Positions 26,445 through 34,657 are shown, numbered from the stretch's first letter. The stretch is 64,000 nt of DNA from Pseudomonas jessenii (GCF_002236115.1 NZ_NIWT01000004.1:682001-746000), one strand, 5' to 3'. Translations and numbers: made by a program. The notes: a model not told the origin generated them from the letters alone.

Positions 26445-27050
26445 ATGAATGTAAGTCCAACCTACCGCTCGCGTTTGCAGGTCGTCACGTTGCTAATGCT
26501 GGCTACGTTGCTGACCGCCTGCGGCATCAACAACATCCCGACGCTCGATGAACAGGCCAAGGCCGCCTGGGGCCAGGTGCAGAACCAGTATCAGCGGCGC
26601 GCCGACCTCATTCCCAATCTGGTGGAAACCGTCAAGGGCTATGCGGCCCACGAGAAGGAAACCCTGACCGCCGTCATCGAAGCCCGGGCCAAGGCCACGT
26701 CGATCCAGGTGGATGCCTCGACCCTCGACAACCCGGAAAAGCTCAAGCAGTACCAACAGGCCCAGGACCAGCTCAGCGGCGCCTTGAGTCGCTTGATGGT
26801 GGTCTCCGAACGTTATCCGGACCTCAAGGCCAACCAGAACTTCCTCGCCCTGCAATCGCAGCTTGAAGGCACCGAGAACCGCATCAGCGTGGCCCGGCGC
26901 GATTTCATCCTCGCGGTGCAGAAATACAACACCGAGATCCGCACGTTCCCCGGTCGCCTGTGGCACACCGTGATGTACAGCGACCTGCCGGTGCGCGAGA
27001 CCTTCGAAGCCACACCGGGTTCGGAAAAGACCCCCGAGGTCAAATTCTGA
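26445..27050 (+). CDS. LemA family lipoprotein
   Basis: 201 residues. Hydrophobic start with a lipobox (LLTAC, Cys near residue 26), then the LemA helical domain with the signature WGQVQNQYQRRADLIPNLVETVKG near residue 40. It is the first of three genes with two TPM-domain proteins, a conserved association. Function in the envelope is unknown; the domain may organise membrane protein quality control. Confidence 0.9.
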   Translation: MNVSPTYRSRLQVVTLLMLATLLTACGINNIPTLDEQAKAAWGQVQNQYQRRADLIPNLVETVKGYAAHEKETLTAVIEARAKATSIQVDASTLDNPEKLKQYQQAQDQLSGALSRLMVVSERYPDLKANQNFLALQSQLEGTENRISVARRDFILAVQKYNTEIRTFPGRLWHTVMYSDLPVRETFEATPGSEKTPEVKF

Positions 27051-27087
27051 ACTGCGCTAATCGGCGTCACCACGCAAGAGGTTGCCA

Positions 27088-27843
27088 ATGCGCGTCCTGA
27101 AAACAGGCCTGTTGCTGTTGTTGTGGGTGGTGGCGATCGTTGCCCGCGCCGAGCTGAGCTTTCCGGCGCTGACGGGGCGGGTGGTCGACACTGCGCAGAT
27201 GATCGAGCCATCGGTGCGCCAGCAGCTCAGCCAACAACTTCAGGCCCATGAGCAAGCCACCGGCGAGCAGCTTGTGGTAGTGACGTTGCCGGACTTGCAA
27301 GGTACCGACATCGCCGACTTCGGTTACCAACTCGGCCGCCACTGGGGCATCGGGCAGAAGGACAAGAACAACGGCGCCTTGCTGATCATCGCCCGGGACG
27401 AGCGCCGGCTGCGTATCGAAGTCGGATACGGCCTGGAGGATCGCCTGACCGATGCCCAGAGTTCGGTGATCATCAACCAGGTCATCACCCCGTCATTCAA
27501 GACCGGCAATTTCAGTAAAGGCATCAGTGACGGCGTAGCGGCGATGCTGGTGGTGCTGGGCGGCAACCCCCTGGACGAACCCTCCACGGCGTATGAATCC
27601 AGGGGCGATCCGGGGGACGATTTCATCGCGCGGCATCCCGGATTGTTCGTGTTTTTTGTGATGTTATTCATCCTGACTGTTTTTGTGTGCCAGATGCTCG
27701 GTATTCTTCCCGCTGGCCGGGGCGGCTCCGGTGGATCCGGGGGCGGCTTTGGCGGTGGCGGGTTTGGCGGCGGCGGTGGAGGGGGAGGCTTCAGCGGCGG
27801 CGGGGGCAGTTTCGGCGGGGGCGGTTCGTCCGGCGGCTGGTGA
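27088..27843 (+). CDS. TPM-domain membrane protein (YgcG type)
   Basis: 251 residues. Signal peptide, then a TPM domain (~30-150: GRVVDTAQMIEPS, LLIIARDERRLRIEVGYGLEDRLTD), a transmembrane helix (FVFFVMLFILTVFVCQML, ~190-207) and a Gly-rich tail ending in GGGGSSGGW. The Gly-rich tail is normal in this family. ATG 27088 is chosen over TTG 27082 because AAGAGG then lies 6 bases upstream. Second gene of the lemA operon. Confidence 0.9.
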   Translation: MRVLKTGLLLLLWVVAIVARAELSFPALTGRVVDTAQMIEPSVRQQLSQQLQAHEQATGEQLVVVTLPDLQGTDIADFGYQLGRHWGIGQKDKNNGALLIIARDERRLRIEVGYGLEDRLTDAQSSVIINQVITPSFKTGNFSKGISDGVAAMLVVLGGNPLDEPSTAYESRGDPGDDFIARHPGLFVFFVMLFILTVFVCQMLGILPAGRGGSGGSGGGFGGGGFGGGGGGGGFSGGGGSFGGGGSSGGW

Positions 27844-27871
27844 TAATAAAAATTAGCAGGCACTTCACGAC

Positions 27872-28489
27872 ATGGCATTACTGACTGAACACGAACAACG
27901 CAAGGTGGCCGAGGCCATTGCCCGGGTCGAGCGCGAGACAGACGCAGAACTGGTGACAGTACTCGCAGCCCGCGCCGACGACTATGCGTACATCCCGTTG
28001 CTGTGGGCCAGCCTGCTGGCGCTGCTGGTGCCGGGCATCGTGCATTACCTCACCGGCTGGCTGACCATGCACAGCCTGCTGATGGTGCAATGGGCCATCT
28101 TCATCGTGCTGTGCCTGGTGTTCCGCCTGCCGAAAGTCACCACCCATCTGATCCCGCGCTCGGTGCGCCATTGGCGTGCCTCGAACCTGGCGCGCCGGCA
28201 GTTCCTGGAGCAGAACCTGCACCACACCGAGGGCAGCACCGGCATGCTGATTTTCGTTTCCGAGGCCGAGCGTTACGTGGAGATCCTGGTGGATGAAGGG
28301 ATTTCCAGTCGCCTGGACAACAAGAACTGGGACGCGATCGTCGCGACATTCACCCAGCAGGTGAAACAGGGGCAGACGCTGCAGGGCTTTGTCAGTTGCG
28401 TCGAGGCCTGTGGCGAGTTGCTCAAGGTACATGTGCCGGTGACCCATGTGCGCAACGAGCTGCCGAATCGTCTGGTGGTGCTGGGTTAA
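27872..28489 (+). CDS. TPM-domain membrane protein
   Basis: 205 residues with a TPM-like domain and two membrane helices (YIPLLWASLLALLVPGIV and LMVQWAIFIVLCLVF, residues ~33-85), then VSEAERYVEILVDEGISSRL. Third gene of the lemA-TPM-TPM set, 28 bases after the previous stop. No catalytic motif is visible; the exact role is not known. Confidence 0.88.
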   Translation: MALLTEHEQRKVAEAIARVERETDAELVTVLAARADDYAYIPLLWASLLALLVPGIVHYLTGWLTMHSLLMVQWAIFIVLCLVFRLPKVTTHLIPRSVRHWRASNLARRQFLEQNLHHTEGSTGMLIFVSEAERYVEILVDEGISSRLDNKNWDAIVATFTQQVKQGQTLQGFVSCVEACGELLKVHVPVTHVRNELPNRLVVLG

Positions 28490-28582
28490 GCCAGGGCTTC
28501 ATGTGCTTTTGTAATGCGCCGCGACACAGTTCCCGAACGTTGTCCGGCGGGGAGCTTGTCTTCAACATCTCTCTCATGGTGC

Positions 28583-28603
28583 ACGCCCTGCGATGGGCGT
28601 TTT
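28583..28603 (+). terminator. Terminator-like hairpin before the LuxR-type gene
   Basis: ACGCCC (28583-28588) pairs with GGGCGT (28595-28600) and is followed by TTTG. It may end the TPM operon or act as an attenuator, as the next ribosome site is only about 10 bases further on. Confidence 0.5.
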
Positions 28604-28620
28604 GTGTAGAGGGAGTTCTT

Positions 28621-28923
28621 ATGAAAACGCAACAAACGCTGGAGACCTTGGTGGAGGATGCACCCGGTAGCGCAATGCTTACTCCGTTGGTGCAACTGAC
28701 AACGAAAGAGACACAAGCCCTGGAGTGGTGCCTCAAAGGCAAGACGTCCTGGGAGATCGCCAGGATTCAGAGTTGCTCGGAATCCACCATCAACTTCCAC
28801 TTTTCCAATATCCGCCGCAAGTTCGCCGTCAGATCTCGCAACGCTGCCGTGTTCAGGGCGCTGGAGTCGGGGGCCATCACTGTTGAGCCATTGCAGTCGC
28901 GAGATACCCATGAGCCTGACTGA
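28621..28923 (+). CDS. Short LuxR-type HTH regulator
   Basis: 100 residues; the C-terminal half is a GerE/LuxR DNA-binding domain (LTTKETQALEWCLKGKTSWEIARIQSCSESTINFHFSNIRRKF, shown in parts near residues 26-70) with no autoinducer or receiver domain. GAGGGA precedes ATG 28621. It overlaps the next gene (holin-like) by 14 bases. As part of a phage-derived set it may control the lysis genes; that is inference. Confidence 0.78.
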   Translation: MKTQQTLETLVEDAPGSAMLTPLVQLTTKETQALEWCLKGKTSWEIARIQSCSESTINFHFSNIRRKFAVRSRNAAVFRALESGAITVEPLQSRDTHEPD

Positions 28924-29269
28924 TTCGACCTACAACAGTATCAGCGGGCTCATGGTGGGGTTGGGTATTGCGACGTTGCCGGCTATCGATGGAGAAGCCC
29001 TGTTCGGCGCGACACTTGGCGCGTGGCTGGTCACGACCACTCGCGCCAACTTCAAGGCCTGGCAACGCATCGGTTCCTGGCTGTTGTCGGCGGGTGTCGG
29101 TTACCTGTTTGCCCCGGTGGCCCAGCCAATGGCGCCTTTTCTGACAGCCGGCGTGACGGCCTTTCTATGCGCGTTGCTGGTCATTCCCATCAGCATCAAG
29201 CTCATGCAGTGGATCGATGGCGCCGGCCTCGGTGACATCCTTCGTCATCTCAGAGGGCGAGGGCAATGA
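28910..29269 (+). CDS. Putative phage holin
   Basis: 119 residues with three or four hydrophobic segments (for example LMVGLGIATLPAI, WLLSAGVGYLFAPV, LTAGVTAFLCALLVIPISI) and a charged C-terminus ending RHLRGRGQ, as in phage holins of Pseudomonas prophages. ATG 28910 lies inside the end of the LuxR-type gene. It overlaps the next gene by ATGA. Lysis enzymes are not present nearby. Confidence 0.7.
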   Translation: MSLTDSTYNSISGLMVGLGIATLPAIDGEALFGATLGAWLVTTTRANFKAWQRIGSWLLSAGVGYLFAPVAQPMAPFLTAGVTAFLCALLVIPISIKLMQWIDGAGLGDILRHLRGRGQ

Positions 29270-29547
29270 CCTTTGAGATGGCGGCTCTGGTGTGGGTGGC
29301 GGGCGTGGCTCACCTGGTCAGTGCGTTCAGGCTGGCGTGTTACCAGCGCGACGAACAACGTTACCACTGGTGCGACAGGATATTGATCAGCTTGCTTGGC
29401 GCAGTGTTCTGCCTTGCCGGCATCGATGTATTACTGACATTCCTGCCGGTGAGCCCATGGCATGCAGTGGTGAGTGTTTTTTCATGCGTAATGATTGTTC
29501 GCAGTAGTGGCAACATTATTGTTTTGTGGCATGCCTTCAAGCATTGA
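29266..29547 (+). CDS. Small membrane protein, phage holin-like
   Basis: 93 residues, starting inside the previous stop (ATGA). Three hydrophobic helices (VWVAGVAHLVSAFRLAC, LISLLGAVFCLAGIDVLL, AVVSVFSCVMIV) and a short cytoplasmic end. It pairs with the holin-like gene before it, as holin/antiholin pairs do; this role is inferred. Confidence 0.65.
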   Translation: MTFEMAALVWVAGVAHLVSAFRLACYQRDEQRYHWCDRILISLLGAVFCLAGIDVLLTFLPVSPWHAVVSVFSCVMIVRSSGNIIVLWHAFKH

Positions 29548-29563
29548 AACGTCGGACTTCAAG

Positions 29564-29992
29564 TCAGGTTTTGTTTGAGTGTCCAAGTGATGCCAGGGTA
29601 GCGGCCATTTCCGAAAGTTGTGTTTCCAGATCCCGCAGGCGCCGCTTTTCCTCCAATGCACTTTGTATTGCGCAGCGGTCATCCTCATCAAGCAATCGCC
29701 ACAGCGAAAGGATGGTGCTTTCCTGCGTTGTTGCAGTTTCCGCAGCATTTGCAGGAGCGTTGACATGGGGCTGCCGCAGCATCGGCCCCTCGCCCAGCAG
29801 CAACCAGTCAAGGGAGATGCCGCGAGTCCGTGCAATATCTACGCATAATGAGTATGGCGTGCTGTCGCGGCCTTTCCAGCTGCTGAGTGTCTGGGGGCTG
29901 ATCTGTAGCGCAGTAGACAGGGAAGCGTCAGTTTTTGTACCCGTGATTTGCTTCAGACGGGCCAAAACAGCTTGTGATTTTTTGCTACGCAA
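29564..29992 (-). CDS. Phage CI-like repressor (helix-turn-helix)
   Basis: 142 residues with an N-terminal helix-turn-helix of the phage CI-repressor type (TDASLSTALQISPQTLSSWKGRD, ~20-42; ISLDWLLLGEGPML, ~55-68). The C-terminal part is short and lacks the Ser-Lys self-cleavage domain, so it is not RecA-cleavable. The start is TTG 29992, with GAGG 6 bases upstream. It is divergent from the Ogr-like gene and faces an AT-rich operator region. Confidence 0.78.
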   Translation of the reverse strand: MRSKKSQAVLARLKQITGTKTDASLSTALQISPQTLSSWKGRDSTPYSLCVDIARTRGISLDWLLLGEGPMLRQPHVNAPANAAETATTQESTILSLWRLLDEDDRCAIQSALEEKRRLRDLETQLSEMAATLASLGHSNKT

Positions 29993-30292
29993 TTTGAGCC
30001 TCTTCCTTTTGACATATGCTTTTTGAGTGCTTAACGTATGCGTAATGAGTACGTTTTTTCTTGTAAGTAATCAATCGTCAACTATGAATCTGAAGAATAC
30101 GATGTCGAAACTTCCTAATGGTATCAGGGTGATTTCCTACGAGCTTGGCTCGTATCTATTACGTGTCCACCCGTTGCACTTCCTTTTGTCTGGCGGACGT
30201 TATTTGCAGCACCTGTCTTTCACCAATTGTGTTTCAAACAGTATTGCGTTTGATCAATTCGATTACCACCGGATGGCCCAAGGGAAGCATGT
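29993..30292. promoter_or_regulatory. AT-rich control region between CI-like and Ogr-like genes
   Basis: 300 bases of low GC with no convincing gene (a 30027 frame lacks a ribosome site). An inverted repeat AACGTA/TACGTT with an 11-base spacer lies at 30033-30055 and contains GCGTAATGAGTA. The related words ACGCATAATGAGTA (29841) and TGCGTAATGATT (29485) occur inside neighbouring genes. Candidate operator for the repressor. Confidence 0.5.
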
Positions 30293-30571
30293 ATGAGTAC
30301 TTACAAGATGGTGTGCCCGCACTGCCTGAGCCGGATGCGCATACGTACCAGCGAAGGGCGGCATATCTTCCTGCGGGTGGCATACCTGCAATGTACGTCG
30401 GAGGCCTGTGGCTGGTCGGTACGGGCCGAGTTCGAAATGACCCATGAGCTTTCCCCCAGTGGCATGCCCAATCCGGCCGTGCACCTGCCGTGCGCCGGAC
30501 CTGACTTGCGCCGCGCCGCACGGCCTGTCGCCGAGAGTGCTCCGGCGGCGCAAGCGCAACAGGAGTCTTGA
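30293..30571 (+). CDS. Ogr/Delta-type zinc-finger activator
   Basis: 92 residues. The first part has the Ogr/Delta C4 finger of P2-like phages (CPHC near residue 8, then CTSEAC near residue 35). In P2 such proteins activate late promoters. AAGGGA precedes ATG 30293. The Ala/Arg-rich C-terminal extension (RRAARPVAESAPAAQAQQES) is longer than in P2 Ogr. No phage late genes are present here, so its targets may lie elsewhere. Confidence 0.75.
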   Translation: MSTYKMVCPHCLSRMRIRTSEGRHIFLRVAYLQCTSEACGWSVRAEFEMTHELSPSGMPNPAVHLPCAGPDLRRAARPVAESAPAAQAQQES

Positions 30572-30573
30572 GC

Positions 30574-30936
30574 ATGAAGGAGGTTGATGAACAGGCCCAT
30601 TTGAATGAGGAGCTATTGGCCATAGCGCAGGCGTTTCTGACCCGTCATGAAGGCGAGGGTGTGATTGATGATCAAGTGCTGTTCTGCCGTGCGGTGAGGC
30701 ATTTGCAGAGTCTGGATATGCCGATGCACCAGGCGGAGCGGCTGGTCAGCCATGCATATGGATTACTCAAATCCAGCAACGATCGCCGACGTCTGGATCT
30801 GGCTGCAAGTTCCGAAACTGTCGCCGTGGTCACTGATCCGGTCAACGGTCTGACGTGGGCGGTGCCGGTAGGGTTGATCGTCAAGTTCGTCATCAACTCG
30901 CCGACCAATCGCAAACTTCGACTGGTGGAGCCATGA
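30574..30936 (+). CDS. Small protein of unknown function, phage cluster
   Basis: 120 residues, 2 bases after the Ogr-like stop, with AGGAG 8-9 bases before ATG 30574. Not recognised. Mostly helical and acidic in the first half (DEQAHLNEELLAIAQAFLTRHEGEG), with a hydrophobic stretch near residue 95 (WAVPVGLIVKFVI). It is probably co-transcribed with the zinc-finger gene. Confidence 0.6.
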   Translation: MKEVDEQAHLNEELLAIAQAFLTRHEGEGVIDDQVLFCRAVRHLQSLDMPMHQAERLVSHAYGLLKSSNDRRRLDLAASSETVAVVTDPVNGLTWAVPVGLIVKFVINSPTNRKLRLVEP

Positions 30937-30954
30937 GGTAGCGACGGTTGAATT

Positions 30955-30983
30955 CAGGTCCCGATCGGCGGGAACGGGACCTG
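30955..30983. terminator. Hairpin after the phage cluster
   Basis: CAGGTCCCG pairs perfectly with CGGGACCTG across an 11-base loop. No T run follows, so its role as terminator is uncertain. Confidence 0.4.
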
Positions 30984-31068
30984 GCGCAAAATTACCCCGT
31001 GCCCAAAACCCTCGTCCCCCCTAAAATACCCGGCATCCCCAGATTCGTATTGCCGAGGCCGTTTTTCC

Positions 31069-32283
31069 ATGTCCGTCACCGCCACTCCCGCCAGCCTCGC
31101 GCCGGATCATCACGCCCAGTTCATCGACCTGCTGCAATCGAGCCTCGAGCACAACGCATTCATCAAACTGGTGCTGGCCAAATACGTGGGTGATGAAACG
31201 GACCTGCAGCGGATCATCATCAAACCGGTGACGGTCAAGGCGCAGCCTTGCCTGTCTTTTGTCTACCGCTACAAGACCCGCGATATCACCAAGAACCTGC
31301 CGCTGGTCGAAGGTGTGGCGAGCATTGCCGGGCTGCTACCAGCGTCGTTCAAAAATGCGCATTTGTTGTCGTTGACCGACGAAGCCCAGCTCGAATACAG
31401 CAAAAAGGGCAAGTCATCGCTGTTTAAGAGCCAACCTCAGCAATTGCGCGAAGTGCCATCGGCCGAGCACAACCGTGAGAAAAACCGTTTTCTTGACCTG
31501 AGTCGGCCGTTTCTCGCCGACCTCGGTGTGACCAACAGCAAGCACGAGCTGATCCCGGCGATGTCGCGCAAGTGGAAGCAGATCAACAAGTTCATCGAAG
31601 TGTTCAGCCATGCGCTGACATCGTCCCCCCTGGCGCTGGACAAGCCGGTGCGTGTGGCGGACTTCGGCTCAGGCAAGGGCTACCTGACCTTCGCCATCCA
31701 CGATTACCTGCGCAACACCTTGAAGGCCGAAGGCGAGGTGACCGGCGTCGAGCTGCGTGAAGACATGGTCACCCTGTGCAACACCGCCGCCGCCAGGCTT
31801 GAACACCCCGGCCTGGTGTTCAAGTGCGGTGACGTGCGCAGCGTGGCGCCGAGCGAGCTGGACGTGATGATCGCCCTGCATGCCTGCGATATCGCCACCG
31901 ACTATGCGATCCACACCGGCATCCGTTCCGGAGCGGCGATCATCATGTGCTCGCCATGCTGCCACAAACAGATCCGCCTGCAAATCCAGAGCCCGGCGCT
32001 GCTCAAGCCGATGCTGCAATACGGCTTGCATCTGGGCCAGCAGGCCGAGATGGTCACCGACAGTTTGCGCGCGTTGTTCCTTGAGGCCTGCGGCTACGAG
32101 ACCAAGGTGTTCGAGTTCATCTCACTGGACCACACCAACAAGAACAAGATGATCCTGGCGGTCAAACGCGCAGAACCAGTGGACCCGGCTCAGTTGCTGG
32201 CGAAGATTCAGGAGCTGAAGGATTTCTATCGCATCAGCGAGCATTGCCTGGAAACCCTGCTGCGCTCCGACGGTTACCTCTGA
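31069..32283 (+). CDS. SAM-dependent methyltransferase (Methyltransf_32-like)
   Basis: 404 residues. The class I SAM motif VADFGSGKGYLTFAI is near residue 200 and the acidic strand end VTGVEL near 226; a Cys-rich motif MCSPCCHKQIR (near 295) is typical of this family. The N-terminal ~150 residues are an uncharacterised domain. Substrate unknown; distant relatives include Trm13/GSTCD-type proteins. ATG 31069 is taken as the start. Confidence 0.8.
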   Translation: MSVTATPASLAPDHHAQFIDLLQSSLEHNAFIKLVLAKYVGDETDLQRIIIKPVTVKAQPCLSFVYRYKTRDITKNLPLVEGVASIAGLLPASFKNAHLLSLTDEAQLEYSKKGKSSLFKSQPQQLREVPSAEHNREKNRFLDLSRPFLADLGVTNSKHELIPAMSRKWKQINKFIEVFSHALTSSPLALDKPVRVADFGSGKGYLTFAIHDYLRNTLKAEGEVTGVELREDMVTLCNTAAARLEHPGLVFKCGDVRSVAPSELDVMIALHACDIATDYAIHTGIRSGAAIIMCSPCCHKQIRLQIQSPALLKPMLQYGLHLGQQAEMVTDSLRALFLEACGYETKVFEFISLDHTNKNKMILAVKRAEPVDPAQLLAKIQELKDFYRISEHCLETLLRSDGYL

Positions 32284-32284
32284 T

Positions 32285-32387
32285 CCTGTGGGAGCGAGCT
32301 TGCTCGCGATGGACGTCAACGATAACGCGTGCTTTCTGAATCAACGCGTCGGTTTCAAGTCCTTCGCGAGCAAGCTCGCTCCCACAG
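32285..32387. repeat. Inverted REP pair, class 1, overlapping a gene end
   Basis: The right arm (32364-32387) lies inside the coding end of the EamA transporter at 32341. Confidence 0.85.
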
Positions 32388-33261
32388 GATTGGGTTTGAT
32401 CGCTGTCTTGCGCCCGAGCATCACCGTCACGATCACCCCGCCAGCAAACAGCCAGGTAATCGGCTCCACATGTTCACCGAAGAACAGCGCCGAGAAGGCG
32501 ATGGTGAAGAAGATCTGCAGCAACTGGATCTGACTGACCCGGGCAATGCCACCCATGGCCAGTCCGGCGTACCAGGCAAAGAAACCGATGAACTGCGAAA
32601 ACAGCGAGACATATCCGAAGGCCCACCAGGTCTTGGCGGAAATCTCGCCCTGATGTTGTAGTGCCAGATACACCACCGGGCCAATCAGCAGCGGCGTCGA
32701 CAGCACCAGCGCCCAGCAGATCACCTGCCAGCCGCCCATCTCCCTGGCCAGTCGGCCTCCCTCGGCGTACCCCAGCCCACCCACTGCAATGGCGCCAAGC
32801 ATCAGCAAGTCACCGGCCTGAATGCTGCCGGCACCGCTGATCAGTGCATAACCGAGCACCAGCGCACTGCCCAATGCGGCGCAGGCCCAGAAGGCTTTCG
32901 AAGGCCGCTCATGGGACAACCACGCGGCGTACAGCGCCACGCACAGCGGCTGCAAGCCGTTGACCAGCGCACCGTGGGACGCCGGCAAGGTTTGCATGGC
33001 CCAGGCCGACAACACCGGGAAACCGAGGATCACCCCGGCCATCACCAGCGTCAGGCGTTTGACCTGCTTCCAGGTCGGCCATTTTTCCCGGTGCCACAGC
33101 AACAGCAACGCCGCCGGAACCGCTGCAAACAGTGCCCGGCCCAGGCCATTGAGCAGCGGGTGGAGTTCCTGCACGACGATCCGCGTGAAGGGCAGGGTGA
33201 GGCTGAAGATCACAACGCCGAGCAGGCCCAGGGCCATGCCGGTGTTTTCGCGCGAGGACAT
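32341..33261 (-). CDS. EamA/DMT-family transporter with REP-encoded C-terminus
   Basis: 306 residues, ten predicted helices in two EamA repeats (for example GLLGVVIFSLTLPFTR at the start and GYVSLFSQFIGFFAWYAGLA near 220). An inner-membrane exporter or importer of unknown small metabolites. The last ~15 residues (NPVGASLLAKDLKPTR) are translated from a REP element, so the original stop was probably replaced when the REP arrived. Start ATG 33261 has only a weak ribosome site. Confidence 0.85.
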   Translation of the reverse strand: MSSRENTGMALGLLGVVIFSLTLPFTRIVVQELHPLLNGLGRALFAAVPAALLLLWHREKWPTWKQVKRLTLVMAGVILGFPVLSAWAMQTLPASHGALVNGLQPLCVALYAAWLSHERPSKAFWACAALGSALVLGYALISGAGSIQAGDLLMLGAIAVGGLGYAEGGRLAREMGGWQVICWALVLSTPLLIGPVVYLALQHQGEISAKTWWAFGYVSLFSQFIGFFAWYAGLAMGGIARVSQIQLLQIFFTIAFSALFFGEHVEPITWLFAGGVIVTVMLGRKTAIKPNPVGASLLAKDLKPTR

Positions 33262-33583
33262 GATGGCAACCAGAATCGTGGAAGGTGGGAGGTGTTGTTA
33301 TCTAGCCATAAACCCGGTGTAAGCCGCTGTTACAGCTAGGTGCAGAGTTATCCGTACAGTTGCGAACACACCTATGTGGCGAGGGGGCTTGCCCCCGTTG
33401 GGCTGCGCAGCAGCCCCTATCCGGTTTCATCAAACGAACCGCACTGTCCTATTTTGCGCCTGCTTCGCAGGCGAACGGGGGCAAGCCCCCTCGCCACAAG
33501 GTAGTAGCCGGTTGTTACCCGACCCGCCGGATAAGGACTACCTTGAATACTCCTGCACGCCCACTTCCAGAGGAGTCCTCCCC
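33262..33583. other. Intergenic with class 2 repeat
   Basis: 322 bases between the divergent EamA and PfpI-type genes. Apart from the class 2 inverted repeat at 33375-33498 and the AGAGGAG ribosome site at 33569-33575 nothing is recognised. Confidence 0.6.
33375..33498. repeat. Long inverted repeat, class 2
   Basis: TGTGGCGAGGGGGCTTGCCC at the left matches, inverted, the right end. Same family as 21762-21896. Confidence 0.85.
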
Positions 33584-34165
33584 ATGGCTGCGAAAAAAAT
33601 TCTGATGCTGGTCGGTGATTACGTCGAAGACTATGAAGTGATGGTGCCGTTCCAGGCGTTGCTGATGGTCGGCCACACGGTGCACGCCGTTTGCCCGGAC
33701 AAGGCTGCCGGCCAGACCGTGCGCACGGCGATCCATGACTTTGAAGGCGACCAGACCTACAGTGAAAAACCCGGTCACCTGTTTGCCCTCAACTTCGATT
33801 TCGCCAAGGTCAACGCCGCCGATTATGACGCGGTGCTGATTCCGGGCGGCCGTGCGCCGGAGTACCTGCGCCTGAACGAAAAAGTCCTGGAACTGGTGCG
33901 CGCGTTCGACAAGGCTGGCAAGCCGATCGCTGCCGTGTGCCATGGTGCGCAGTTGCTGGCGGCAGCGGGTGTTCTCGAAGGTCGCGAATGCAGCGCTTAT
34001 CCGGCCTGCGCTCCGGAAGTGCGACTGGCGGGCGGTACGTATATCGATATTCCGGTGACGGACGGCCATGTCCAGGGCAATCTGGCCACGGCTCCGGCCT
34101 GGCCTGCGCATCCGAACTGGCTGGCCGGTTTCCTGGGGTTGCTGGGTACTAAAATCACGCTGTAA
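33584..34165 (+). CDS. DJ-1/PfpI family protein
   Basis: 193 residues with the PfpI fold: acidic residue in the early VEDYEVMVP segment (near 13-20), VLIPGGRAPEYLRL near 85, and the nucleophile elbow AVCHGAQ near 120 (Cys-His). Members act as glyoxalase/deglycase or stress proteins; the exact reaction cannot be told. The first Met of the longer frame lies in a repeat; ATG 33584 has AGAGGAG 8 bases upstream. Confidence 0.88.
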   Translation: MAAKKILMLVGDYVEDYEVMVPFQALLMVGHTVHAVCPDKAAGQTVRTAIHDFEGDQTYSEKPGHLFALNFDFAKVNAADYDAVLIPGGRAPEYLRLNEKVLELVRAFDKAGKPIAAVCHGAQLLAAAGVLEGRECSAYPACAPEVRLAGGTYIDIPVTDGHVQGNLATAPAWPAHPNWLAGFLGLLGTKITL

Positions 34166-34179
34166 AGAGGGGCATGCCC

Positions 34180-34485
34180 ATGTGCGAGCTGTACGTCAAA
34201 GCCGACCCGATACTCTACGAATCGCGCTCCCGCTCGCTGCGCATTTGCGGGGTGGTCACCACCTTGCGGCTGGAGAATCAGTTCTGGGACATCCTCAGCG
34301 AAATCGCCGAGGTCGACGGCATGACCACCAATCAGTTGATCGCCAAGCTGTATGAAGAGGTGATGGACTACCGCGGCGAGGTGGTCAATTTCGCTTCGTT
34401 CCTGCGGGTGAGTTGTACGCGGTATCTGAGCCAGCGGCGGACGTCAGCACCGGAGTTGTCGGTGGTGCGGGCTGCGGTGAAGTAA
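34180..34485 (+). CDS. Ribbon-helix-helix domain protein
   Basis: 101 residues. The C-terminal half has a ribbon-helix-helix pattern (SLRICGVVTTLRLENQFWDILSEIAEVDGMTTNQLIAKLYEE, in parts, ~15-60), as in a family of aryl-sulfate-transferase/RHH_4 proteins found in proteobacteria. ATG 34180 is preferred over 34174 because AGAGGGG (34166-34172) is then 7 bases upstream. It lies 14 bases after the PfpI gene. Target DNA is unknown. Confidence 0.75.
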   Translation: MCELYVKADPILYESRSRSLRICGVVTTLRLENQFWDILSEIAEVDGMTTNQLIAKLYEEVMDYRGEVVNFASFLRVSCTRYLSQRRTSAPELSVVRAAVK

Positions 34486-34503
34486 GGAAGATCGTGTCGA
34501 CGC

Positions 34504-34576
34504 CATCGCGAGCAAGCTCGCTCCCACAATGGTTTGGTGTACACAAATCTACTGTGGAAGCGAGCTTGCTCGCGAA
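34504..34576. repeat. Inverted REP pair, class 1
   Basis: Two facing REP arms, the right one slightly changed (GGAAGCGAGCTTGCTCGCGA). Confidence 0.85.
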
Positions 34577-34657
34577 GGGGCCAGAACAGGCGACAGAAAC
34601 CCGAGGCTGGTCTTTACTGTGAAGCGCGCAACCTTTCAATCGCCAAGGAGAAAGAGC

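Noticed and set aside
27720..27840. Gly-rich coding repeat as a mobile or phase-variable repeat
   Set aside because: Gly-rich tails are normal in TPM/YgcG proteins; no regular unit is repeated.
30027..30296. 89-codon frame between the CI-like and Ogr-like genes
   Set aside because: No ribosome site, AT-rich control region, product without family features.
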